In this document: one piece after another, positions 24,725 through 35,700 of the stretch
Numbering within the stretch: position 1 is the stretch's first letter
Layout of the letters: each line of letters starts with the position of its first letter
NCBI GenBank assembly: GCA_037447655.1
Contig: JBBHKE010000196.1
Location: 1-62,192, forward strand
Length of the DNA: 62,192 nucleotides
Direction: 5' to 3'
Source: Zygnema cylindricum
Taxonomy: Eukaryota; Streptophyta; Zygnematophyceae; Zygnematales; Zygnemataceae
Made by a program: the position numbers and the translations under genes
Notes under the pieces: generated by a model
Database searches by the model: none
What the model saw: the letters and a program-made list of their open reading frames with translations, nothing else
What the model was told of the DNA's origin: nothing

Positions 24725-24860
24725 TTTTATTATTTGTTTCAATTGTTGTTTCTGTCTCAGTTTTTGTTCCAGTTTCAATTCAATTGTTTGTTTTTTCCTT
24801 TTCAGTTTCAGTATCGTTGTTTTTTCAGTTTAGATCCAATTGCATATTCAATAGTGCAGA
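24725..24860. repeat. TTTTTGTTYCAGTTT low-complexity tract (right copy)
   Basis: Same type of sequence as 21860-22000, in the same orientation. Confidence 0.6.
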
Positions 24861-24866
24861 CTAATC

Positions 24867-25080
24867 ATTTAAAAAACTGAAACTGTAACAATGCACCCTA
24901 ATTATACTAAAAACTAAAACTGTAATGATGCACTCTAATTATATATATACTAAAAATTGAACTATAATAATGGACAATACTTATATATATTAAAAACTGA
25001 AACTATAATAGATGCACACCAAGTATAAACTGAAAGTGCAATAATGCACACTAAATATGCATACTAAAAACTGAGAATGT
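24867..25080. repeat. minisatellite, unit about 40 bp
   Basis: Five to six copies of a unit like CTAAAAACTGAAACTGTAAT, then ATGCACACTAATTATATA. Copies diverge moderately. Confidence 0.8.
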
Positions 25081-25256
25081 ACTTAACCGTTAGCTACATC
25101 GTTACGACTAGGCCATAACCAATGGCCATAGCCAATATGTTTTTGGTTTTAGAGCCAAATATTAGGGCTTCATAATGCATCTCCTCAGAATCATCTCTAT
25201 GAATGTTAATAAGGTATTCTAATTTTTGATGCTTTATTTTTTGTTGTTTTTGATAG

Positions 25257-25339
25257 TTATTAAGACGGACATCACTATGAATTTGGCTCCTAATGATGAG
25301 GCACAACGGGCTGAAAGAGCAAGAGATCTCAGAATTCAG
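25257..25339 (+). other. candidate internal exon, unrecognised
   Basis: A T-rich tract ending TTTTTGATAG precedes, and GTGAGAG follows, an 83-base open stretch encoding TDITMNLAPNDEAQR then AERARDLRIQ. The sequence looks protein-like and is unlike its repeat surroundings, but I do not recognise the family and find no partner exons nearby. It may be an exon captured or stranded by rearrangement. Confidence 0.3.
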
Positions 25340-25773
25340 GTGAGAGAGAGAGGGAGAGGGAGAGAGGAGGGAAGAGACGGATGCCTCAGTTGTTTGTTTA
25401 ACGAGAACAAAAAGGGAGGAAGAGAGAGGGAGAAGAAGGGAGGCTCCACCTTAAGGCACAGTTGTTCATTTGAAACGGGGGGAAGAGAGGGAGAAGTAGA
25501 GAAAGGGGAGAGACTCGGTGTCTAAGCGAGGGATTGTGGGAAGCAGTGGAAATTGACAGGGATAGATACAAAGTGACAAAGAGAGGTAAGAAATATCAAG
25601 AAAGAGGTGAATCAGAAAGACAGGGAGAGAGGGCAAGACGCGAGAGGGAGGTAGAGAGATCGAGCACAAGAGGGGGAGAGAGAGAGAGAGGGAGAGAGAG
25701 GGAGGGAAGGAGGGAGGGAGAGAGGGAAGGAGGGAGAAAGGGAGAGGGAGGGAGGGGGAGAGAGAGAGAGAGA
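25340..25773. repeat. GA-rich low-complexity tract
   Basis: Mostly GAGAGG/GGGAGA repeats. Long open frames on both strands are compositional. Confidence 0.9.
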
Positions 25774-26204
25774 AACCCGAAATTCGCGTAACTCGGACCC
25801 TCGGGACCCGAATTGAGGTGAGATCCGGTCCTCCTCCTCCTCCTCCTCCTCCTCCTCCTCCTCCTCCTCCTCAAAGAACTCCACCTAAAGGAACTCTTTC
25901 AAAAGCTCCTAAAGTTCCCCTAGTCCTGTGGTTGTAGTTCCTCTCGATGTAACTCCTAAATTTGAATTAAAAGAGGTTACTCCTTTTGAAAGTCCATTCG
26001 CTAACGACCTTGGAGAGGCTCCGGCCATGGCCATCATAGCCGAAAGATCAGGACAGGCTACGAAGGAGGACCCACTTGTAGGCTAATTTCCACCCCCACC
26101 ATAAAGGACAAGTCCAGTTTCTTGTCCCCTCACTCCTCCTCCTCCTCCTCCTCCTCCTCCTCCCCTCCAAACTCCTTCCCAAGTTTCCTCCCAGAGTTCC
26201 TCCT
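25774..26204 (-). pseudogene. partial copy of the SUO-like gene 3' end
   Basis: Same orientation and high similarity to 30088-30510, the part of the SUO-like gene coding the LDLNSGPEGP motif and downstream glycine-rich region. Shared stretches include CTCTCGATGTAACTCC, TTTGAAAGTCCATTCGCTAA and GGCTCCGGCCATGGCCATC. It is broken: the expanded (TCC)n tract at about 25830-25872 changes the frame, and an in-frame TAG appears at 26083-26085 where the parent has TTT (GNF to GN-stop). It ends in GA repeats on both sides. It lies about 3.5 kb beyond the parent gene's stop. Confidence 0.85.
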
Positions 26205-26440
26205 AGGGGGAAAGGGGAAGGAGGGGGGAAGGGAGCGAGGGAGAGGGGAATGAGAGAGGGAGGGAGGGAGAGAAGGAGAGAGGGAGAGGAGGGAGAGAGG
26301 GAAGGAGAGAAAGGAGAGGTGTGAGAGAGAGAAAGAAAGAAAATGGAGAGGACCTCCCTCTCCCTCTCCCTCCCCCCCTCCCTCTCCCTCTCCCTCTCCC
26401 TCTCCCTTGTTCTCCCTCCCTTTCTCTCCTCTCTCCCTCC
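26205..26440. repeat. GA/CT low-complexity tract
   Basis: Purine tract (26205-26345) followed by (CTCCCT)n (26355-26440). The histidine-rich frame over it on the minus strand comes from a GGT repeat at 26470-26490. Confidence 0.9.
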
Positions 26441-27007
26441 CTTTGGATGGAGGATGGATGGAGGCTGATGTTGATGGTGGTGGTGGTGGTCGCCATTGAA
26501 TGCATCCATTCTCTTAGTTTTTAGCTGTCAATATCTTGTTTAATTGAACCAATATTTTTCGAAAATATCACAGATATTGTATCTTTTCATTTTTTCTGTT
26601 TATGTATTGTTTTAGGTACTTCGCGTGACTTCGTTGTCGCATTTCATGAACTTCAGATTTTGAGTTGCTGAAATTTTAACTTGCTTGTTTACGGTGTTGT
26701 TAAATCTAAGTATCGAGTAAAAAAAATAAAACTATATTATTATTAGTGAATCACACATTTTTACATAGAAAGACGGGAAGGGATGCATAAATGCGGGCCT
26801 TTGGCCTAGAATCATGGTCAAAAGCCTCACGGAAATTTGGATGATGTCTATGAAGCGATCATCAACAGCGGAAATGAACGAGAAATATGTGTGTGTGTGT
26901 ATATATATATATATAAACATATATATATAGGAGGGAGGAAAGTGGATTTAGCCACCACACAGCCGAGGGAAATGTCGCTGGCAAAACTGGCGGTAGGATA
27001 CTAGATC
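26440..27007. other. intergenic, nothing recognised
   Basis: AT-rich, with a short (GT)n(AT)n microsatellite at 26889-26925. No gene seen. Confidence 0.5.
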
Positions 27008-28000
27008 CAAAAGTCAACCATCGTGGCGTGCAGCAAATGTTGTCTTGTCGTGGCAGCGGAAAAGGAACTATGTCCTTTTGATAGACATTTAGCCCCGTTG
27101 TGGTTTGGTTAGGTATTGTTGGTTTGGTTGCACTATTATGTTGGGGCTTCTGTGATTGCTCCTTCTTTGAATGTCTTTAGTTGGCGCATCTTTTGTTTGC
27201 ATGCTAGTTTTGTTTGCAGTTTTTTTTCGTCGTTTTTTTGTTTCGCCGGCCAGTTTTGCAGTTCCGTCCTTGCCATCCACTTTTTTATAGTGGCTGACTT
27301 TATTAAAAAGCCCCATGGTAAACCATCTGAGACCATGGGAACAAAAGGAGGTAGCAATGCTAAAACTGAAAAACTACGTGGGGGGAGTAAAACAAAATGC
27401 ATAGGCAAGGCAAAAGCAACGAAAAAACAAAAAAATGGCAGGTAAACCGAAAATACCCAGAGAAGCAAATAGTCAAAATTTGGGGTGACGCAATTAGCGT
27501 GCATAACTCTAATTACGATTCGCGGTGTAGATCGAAAAGTCAACCATCGTGACGTGCAGCAAATGTTGTCTTGTCGTGTCAGCGGAAAAGGAACTATATC
27601 CTTTTGATTGACATTTAGCCCTGTTGTGGTTTGGTTAGGTATTGTTGGTTTGGTTGCACTTTTATGTTGTCGCTTCTGTGATTGCTCCTTCTTTTAATGT
27701 CTTTGGTTGGCACATCTTTTTTTTGCATGCTAGTTCCGTTTGCAGTCTTTTTTTTCGCCATTTTTTTGTTTCGCCGGCCAGTTTTGCAGTTCTGTCCTTG
27801 CCATCCACTTTTTTATAGTGGCCGACTTTATTAAAATGCGCCATGGTAAACCATCTGAGACCATAGGAACAAAAGGAGGTAGCAATGCTAAAACTGAAAA
27901 ACTACATGTGGGGGGAGTAAAACAAAATGCTTAGGCAAGGCAAAAGCAACGAAAAAACAAAAAGATGGCAGGTAAACCGAAATTACCCAGAGAAGCAAAT
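27008..28000. repeat. direct tandem duplication of a 460-bp unit with element end
   Basis: Unit one (27008-27470) and unit two (27534-28000) are nearly identical and separated by 63 bases. Each begins AAGTCAACCATCGTG, contains GTCTTGTCGTGKCAGCGG and the end motif CCATGGTAAACCATCTGAG, and ends CCCAGAGAAGCAAAT. The later half of each unit is similar to 3820-3975, so the unit carries the left end of the inverted-repeat element seen at 3803-4818. Confidence 0.9.
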
Positions 28001-28035
28001 AAAAAAATAAAAAAAAATCTACTTTTTCGTTTCTA

Positions 28036-28062
28036 TGTACTCAGATGGTTTACCATCGCACT
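28036..28062. mobile_element. isolated right terminal inverted repeat
   Basis: TACTCAGATGGTTTACCATC then GCACTTT is the inverse of the left ends at about 27318 and 27842. With unit two it would define a short (about 220 bp) deletion derivative of the 3803-4818 element family. Confidence 0.5.
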
Positions 28063-28083
28063 TTAATATATTCATCTACTACC

Positions 28084-28248
28084 ATGTTCAAAGGAGATTC
28101 AAAAGCTCCTCGAAAGCTTGTCCGCCATGGGTCACAAGCCAACAAAACAAGTGTCAATCCCGAATGGTGGGCAACAACAATCCTACAATACAGGCGAAAG
28201 TGGAATCCTACCGGTCTTAGTAAAGCATCGAGCAATGTAAACATGTGA
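28084..28248 (+). other. short open frame, unrecognised
   Basis: Encodes MFKGDSKAPRKLV and further to NPEWWATTILQYRRKWNP, 54 residues, basic, with tryptophans. It lies just right of the element end at 28062. It could be a terminal exon or element remnant; I recognise no family. Confidence 0.15.
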
Positions 28249-28249
28249 C

Positions 28250-29715
28250 ATTTGCAAGTGAAATCAAGTCGCCTTCCATAACATATATATGTTCAAATAA
28301 TGACCAGTGAAACAAATACTACAATAGAATAGCGAGTGAAGCATGTCAATAAGTGTATTGTTTCCAACTTTATAGATTCTTTAATCCAACACTGTTTGAT
28401 TAGTCGGGAATAATGAAATGGCGTTTAAATATTAGTTCACTTGTCAGGTTGACATTTGATCAATAAAGTTACCACGTGGACACGTCTGACAAGCATATTA
28501 ATCTTGGCCACTTTTTTCACAAGTGAAGACAAGACTGTCTGTGATAATCCTTTGAAACTAGACACTTTAGCTGTTACAATAATGTAAAAAAGTTAGTGTA
28601 CGTCAAACTAAGTTACGAGTAGGCAAGACTGTTATTTGAACTACATCAAGCCAATTTACTGTAGATCCTGCCAAAGAAAAAGGAAGTGGAAAATAACAAA
28701 CAATATACAACAGTTCACTGGCAATAGGTAAACTGAGGCCCTAACAACCGACTAACCTACCTTTTCTACTGAGTGTTTCCGAAAATGCGAAACTTGCTCA
28801 TATTCACTTCTTGAACTTTTCTGAAAGAAGACATATGGTATATATATATGATTATTTTACAAAGCCTATATATGGTCCTATCACCACATGGGCCTAGTGT
28901 GCAGAATACAATAAACACACCTCTTCAAAACCTTACTAGCCCTCACATAGCCCTTAACTCATCATTTACAACGGGTCACCTTTTTCCAGACAAAAATAAA
29001 ATTGTCCACTTATCGCATATTAAACAACAGGTTTTTTCATTCCGGACACACCCATGACTTTTGCATCCCAACCAGGTCAAAAAACCAAAAACCATGTACC
29101 AGCTTGCAAAGGGACTGATAGAAAAGTATTCCGTGTTAATCCCACATCAATGGCACAATTATATGCACACAGGGGCTGCGGTGTTGCTTTTCCGAGTACA
29201 CTTTGTATCCTACCAAGGAGAGCAAAATAAATGCAGAAAAAAAAGAGATAGTGACTCTTACAGAGCACATTATCGTCACCACAGCCCCACTAGTTGCCCT
29301 TCTATTTCATACGAAACCAATTGCTAGACCTAAATCAGTAATTAAGTATGGAGTTTTGAGCCACCAGTGGCAATTTTCCGACCCTTTCTGGTAATGTACT
29401 AGTGGAAAGCAAGAAAAAGAAGAGAGGTGTGTCTGTTTGTGAATCATTGCTGATTTTAACTTTTAACTTATTATCAACAAACTCGGAAAGACCGCGATCA
29501 TAACGTGCTGAAAGAAAAATCAGAACCACAACAACTTTCCTCCCTCTCCTCTTTCTCTCGCTCGCTCGCACTCTCTCTCTCCCTCCTCTCCCCCCCCCCC
29601 TCTCTCCCTCCCCCTCACTCTCTTACTCTCTCACCCTCTGTCTCTCCCTCTCTCCCTCTCTCTCTCTCCCTCTCCTCTCTCTCGCAAGCTCTCGTACCGA
29701 GATTTCTCTTTCCTC
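28250..29715. other. 3' flank of the SUO-like gene
   Basis: AT-rich to about 29500, then a strong CT tract (29550-29700) just beyond the stop of the SUO-like gene, in what should be its 3' UTR. No other gene is supported. Confidence 0.45.
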
Positions 29716-32700
29716 TTATCGCCATCCTCCACCGGATCCCGCCCCTGATTGGTGGTGTTTCAAACTTCCCGTGTAAAGATCCGAGCTCTCTCCCTCTGTC
29801 TCCTTCCTCTTCCCTCCACTCGCCACTTGTTGGTAGTTTCTCATTTGCTCCACCAGCCAAGCAGTCCCCTCCGGGGTTGCCACAGAAGGTCCTCCTCCTC
29901 CTCCATGGCCTAAATCTAAACTCCTAGGAACACCCAACATCCCTCCTCCTCCTACCCCTCCTCCTTGCAACCCTCCCAAAGATGTCCCGAAAAGACCAGC
30001 GGCAACTCCCAGAGTTCCCCCTAATCCAGGAACTCCCATCATTCTCCTTTCATCTCGGAGAGGTTTTCCGTCTCCCAAATCTCTCTCTCTATCTCTCCCG
30101 AAATTTGCGTCCCTTGGACCCTCGGGACCAGAATTGAGGTCGAGCTCCGGTCTTCCTCCTCCTCCTCCTCCTCCTCCTCCTCCAGAAGAAGAAACTCCAC
30201 CTGAATGAACTCCTCCTAAGGCTCCTCCTCCTAGTCCTGTGGCTGTACTTCCTCTCGATGTAACTCCTAAATTTGAATTAGAAGAGGTTGCTCCTTTTGA
30301 AAGTCCATTCGCTAAGGCTCCTGGAGAGGCTCCGGCCATGGCCATCATAGCCGAAAGGTCGGGAGAGGCTGGGAAGGAAGACCCACTTGTAGGAAAATTT
30401 CCACTCCCACCATAAGGGACAGGTCCAGATGCTTGTCCCCCCACTCCTCCTCCTCCTCCCCCTCCCAGATTTCCTCCGAGATTTCTTCCCAAGTTTCCTC
30501 CCAGAGTTCCTCCCAAATTTCCTCCCAAATTTCCCCCAAGATTTCCCCCCAAGTTTCCTCCGAGATTTCCTCCGAGGGTTCCCCCGAGAGTTCCTCCCAA
30601 GGCTCCTCCATGAGCTGGACCAGAATTGAAGGCGATGGGAGAGGGAGAGGTAAGAGAAGAATACGATCCTGGGAAGGTATTACCAAAGAAAGCCGCTGCG
30701 GCTGATTGTGAAGGGAAGGCGGCTCCGGAGGCAAAAGGGAAGGAGGAAGAGGCAAGGGCAGTGGATAAGGCAGAAGAGAATGGGTAACCAGTTGGTAAGG
30801 ACTGTCCAGAAGTTGGTAAGGAAGAAGGCAAGGATGAAGACTTGGAATGGTTCGGAAGGGTAGTGAAAGTGCTTGTTGAGGCAGAGAGAGACGCTCTATA
30901 GACATCTGCGTTTAGGGCACCCGGATAACTTCCTCCAAAGTAGGAGTTTGGAGGTACAGCACCTGAGAAGGAGGGAGAGGGAGAAGAGGAAGCGAAAGCA
31001 GAATTCACGGAAGGATTTAGCCACAGAGGAGCTGCTAAGGCTCCACTAGGTGAGAGTCCTCCAGCTCCCAATCCTGTTAATGGATTAAAAGTCGCATTCA
31101 AACCGCTGTTTGTTCCACCTCCACCTCCTCCGCCTCCTCCTACTATTCCTCCTCCTACTACTATTCCTCCTCCTCCTCCTCCACCACCTCCACCTCCACC
31201 TCCACCTCCTAGAGCTCCTCCTGCTCCCATTGCCTTCTGAGACTGTTGTTGTGTCCCCGTGACTCCCAACATTCCCATCCCTCCTCCTCCCTCCTTCCCT
31301 TGTCCACTATGTCCACTCGACCTCGCTTGTCCATGACTCGCAAGTCTTGCGACTAAATTTTGCGACATACTATTTTGCAAATCGAAGGTGGATCCTCCTC
31401 CTCCTCCTGCTCCTCCTCCATTGGCGGAAATGTTTGACGCATCCTCCAAAGAAGGACCATCATTTAAATCAAAATCAAGCATGACTTTTCTGAAAGAGGA
31501 TCTTCCACCACTTGAAACTGCGCCACTTTGGGAGGGTGACCTTAATCCCGGAACTGATCCGTTATTATTTCCCGAGGCCCCCATGGCCGGCCCGGAATTA
31601 AACTGAGCTCCACTAAGACCGGGACTACCACGAGGAGGACTTCCTTCTGACCTCATCAGACTCTTATACTGAGGTTTTGATGGTCCTCCAGTATTACCAC
31701 CCCCAATAAAATTAGTATTTGGGCCAAGACCAGCTCCTGTATCTTCGCTGGGATCCATTCGGTTCAAATCGAGGTCGAGCCTCCCCAGTCCCTCTGACCC
31801 AGAGAGTTCCCTATGGAATACAACTCCGGAAAGTGAACCAGATACATTGTTAGTCAAAGAAACCCCGACAAAACCACTCCCTGTTGGTACTGACCCATGG
31901 GATGACTTAAAAGTCATTCCGGCGTCTTCCATCGCACTCTCATCCGTAAAATTCAGGTCAATATCTAAGGGTGGTCGAGACACTTTTACCTCAAAACCGA
32001 CCTGTTTTTCTACACCACCTCCACCTCCCATGTTCCCTGTACTCTTTCTCTCGTTAAAAGATCGTTCCGGAGAACAAACTTCCGGCGGTCTAAATGCACT
32101 TGTTGGCCCAGGCCCTCTCCATCCTGATTCTACTTTTCGATCTCCAAGGCCAAAAGAACCTTGCATGATACCCGAAACACCTCCAGGATACCCCGACTCA
32201 CTCAATCCCATAAAACCTCTTTCTGACATATCTTCTGTCTGGGTTCCCCCACCAGAACTAGCAGCGAAGTCCTCGGGCATACCTAAGTTCAAATCAAAAC
32301 ACACACGTTCCTTCTCATCCCTCCTCCCCTCATTCTCCCCTACCACTGCTGGCTTGCCCTTTGTACCCTGTGCCTCACTACTGTGCTCCAAACTTAACAG
32401 CTCCTCACTCCCCTTTTGCTTACCAGCTTTCCTCTTTCTCGGTCTTGTTGCATTTGTAATTTCAAATCCTCCTCTCTCACCCAGTCCTCTCCCTCGAGAC
32501 CCAACTGAGTCACCTCCAGTTGACATGGCAGCTTCTCCACCAGAAGGACTACCACCCTCTCTCCCTCCTGCCTCTCTTTCAGTACAAAAAGGCCTCTCCC
32601 TCTCCTCTCCTGAACCTCCTGTCTGTCTTTCTAACTCATAACCCTTTCCATGTCCAAGCCCTCTAAGACTGCCCCCCGGTAAAACAGAAATATTGACTCC

Positions 32701-35700
32701 ATGTGCCACAGAAGAAGCTACAGTGTTTTCACTATTCACAGTACGGCCATCAACCACAGCCAGTCCTTCCACAGGAGGAGGAGTTTGTCCAGAACTATTG
32801 CTTCTGTCTTCTACTGCGGTTGCCTCCTTTTCGTCACCTTTCATTATATTAGGGCTCACAACGACTGTTGCTCCTCCTGCTTGAGTACTCATCACCGGTA
32901 CGTCCTTTGAACTATTTTTATTTTGTTCCTCGGGTCTCGAGTTCATTCTAAGTAGCTCTGCGTTTCTCACTCCATTTTCATTTCTCAGCGCAATATCTTC
33001 TGACGATTTTACCTCCATCCCAGTCTGAAATTCAGTTGCAGAAGCCTTCAGACGGGACTCAGTGGAACCATCCGGAGTTTCTTTACCTCCTCCCACGAGA
33101 GCTTCAGCGGCAAACCCTTCCTCCTCTCCTTCTCCTCCCTTTGATCCTGAACTGCCAGTTTTGCTGCGTTTGCTTTTATGAGCCCGAGAATGACCTCCCC
33201 CAGACCCATCCTGTTTTCTCCCCTTACTCTTCATTCCTGAAGGGGTGGAACTGGCAGCCCCTTCGGTCTCCCTTATAGAATCTCCCAAATCATTAACTCC
33301 ACGAGGGTGAACAACTCCTCCATCAGTAGATCCAGACCCTGAGCCAGGCATAGATCCTTTCCGTTTCTTCTGGTTTTTTGCTTCTTTTTTCTGGTTTGAA
33401 CCAGAACCTTTTCTGTGTTCCCCCTTGACCTTCGAATCTGATAGAGCTGCACGAGGCTTGGGAATTCCTCCGCCAGGTCCATCAGCCGGTACTTGTCTCG
33501 ATCCATCCGTTCCGTCTCCTTCGACTCCTCCCTCCATTTTCCCTGTCCCTTGATGGGCATAGAGAGAATCATCTACCCCTATTGGGGCCCTCTTGCTTTG
33601 TTCTATTGTCCTACTACCATCATTACCACCACCAAGGACCCCTAGCCCAAAGGTACTAGATGTCCCATTTAACAGATTAAATCCTCCTGACACAGATACA
33701 GCTGGACTCCCCGCAGTTGACATGGGAGCTCCCCTCGATCCTCCCCCCTCCTGTGGGTGACTGTTAGGGTTATTCTCCTTTTCTCCTTTCTGGTTGTCCT
33801 CTGTTGTGCCCTTACCTGCAAACCTCTCTTGTCCTTCTTCACTGTTTTGAATCTCCTTAGCCTCCTGCATAACTTCATCGTCAGCCTCATCACGATCACT
33901 CCCTGACTCTACCTCTCCACTTTCGTGACTGTCATCCTTAAAGGTGTAGGCATCTTGTGGGGGAGGCTCATTCTTCCATGGGGATCCACGTGTCCTTCTG
34001 ATAGTGGCCCCTGTACCTCCATTACCGGAAGAAGCTAAAGCCAGCCCCAGTCCTAATCTTTCCTGCAATCCCCCTCCATCAAGTACTGTCACCCTTCCAC
34101 TAGACTCCCCATCAGGAGAACTAGGCATCTCCCTCTCTCTGCCAGTCTCCTTCTCGACCTCCTTTCCAACCCTAATTGCCATTTCCATAACATCTTCGGC
34201 CGATCCCAATGACGCCCTCCTTCCTTCATCTGTCCCAACTGTTTCTACATGCTCTTCTGCCCTCCGTTCACCAAGACTCAAGAAATTTTTTCCGAACTTT
34301 ACTTCCTCGTCTTTAACAACCTTCACATCCCTTCTCCCACCCATCCGAACCTGCCTTTCCTCACCCTCTCTTCCCAAACTGCCAAGTAAATCTCTCACCT
34401 CCACCTTCATGCCCTGGGCCTCCTGTCGTACTTCTGGACCTCCATGCTCCCTTGCAGGATTTTCCTGGGAATCTCTTTCAGATATGTCTGTCTTTCCAAC
34501 TAAGGACTCATCTGACTCTATCTTCACATCAACTCCCTTTTTCATCTCCTTTTTCACCTCCAAGTCTGAATTCCCTTCCTGACCGCTTGCACACACTCTC
34601 GCTTCTTCTTCACATGCTTTCAACTTTGAGTGTTTTGAAACCCCCGACGAAGTGGGATTAATGCCGAGGATTGCAACACTCTCTTCAGTACCATCAATAG
34701 CCTCACCTATCCTTTCTGCAGTGACGTTTCCTTCGTGATCCTCTTGTTTCACCAGCTTTACATCTCCACCCTCCGATTGCTCATCCCCAAACCTTTCTGC
34801 ACTAATAACATTGTTCCGCACCCCAACCCCATCCTGATATGGACTCGAATCCCTTGACAACTCCTCTCCACTAGTTTCTAGTGCCTCGCCATTCAATCCA
34901 CCTTCTTTACTATCCACTATGCGAAGAGAAATATCCACTTTCTCTTCCCTTATGGGTGCAGAACGTTGGGCTTCTGCTGCTTCAACCAGCAAGCTCATGA
35001 GGTCCTCTGCTGCCCTAGCCATTTGCTCTCCCCCATCACATTGTCCTTCATCCATAGCCCTTTTTCCTTCTGCTTGAGAGTTTCCTCCTTGTCCCTTAAG
35101 GCCTCCATCTGCCGCAAGTCTTAAACTCGCAGAATTTCTTGAGCCTCCCCTTTCTCCTCTTCGACCCTTTGCAGTAGTTGCGCCTACGACTTCATCTCCA
35201 AGACCACTTCGTCCACTTCTGCCTGTCACTATCTTGCTATTATCTTCCTGAGTTGCTTTTCCTCCTTCATCTCCTTTTAAACCTGACAAAGATCCTTTCA
35301 AATTTCCCGATAATCGCCTTTGAAGCCTTCCCCCATCTAGTCCTGTTCCCTGTGTACAGCCAGTTGCTGCAATGACTGCCAGAATGTCCTTTGTTTTCCC
35401 TCGTCCTATCTCCCAGTCGTCCCCTCTGTTTGTACTGCTCGGTCGACTAATTCGCCCAGGTGACGCTCGAAGATCTGTCTTCGCTCCCTCTGAATGCCTG
35501 CCTTTGTCTGCCTCGCTCAGATTTTGCGACCTCAAAGGACTCCGGCCTCCAAGTGGAATCCTCACAACCAGCCTATTCAATGGGGCAGAGGAGACTTCAA
35601 CACCTGGCTGACCCTCATTTGCATTTTTCTCAGTAGTAGCCCAAGGTCTGTCTAAACTCAAACCCGAGCTTCCCTCTCGTCCACCTCCTCCAACCTTACT

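Noticed and set aside
26048-26509. 153-codon frame with a histidine run and R/E repeats
   Set aside because: Produced by GGT, GA and TCC repeats and the frame-shifted SUO pseudogene.
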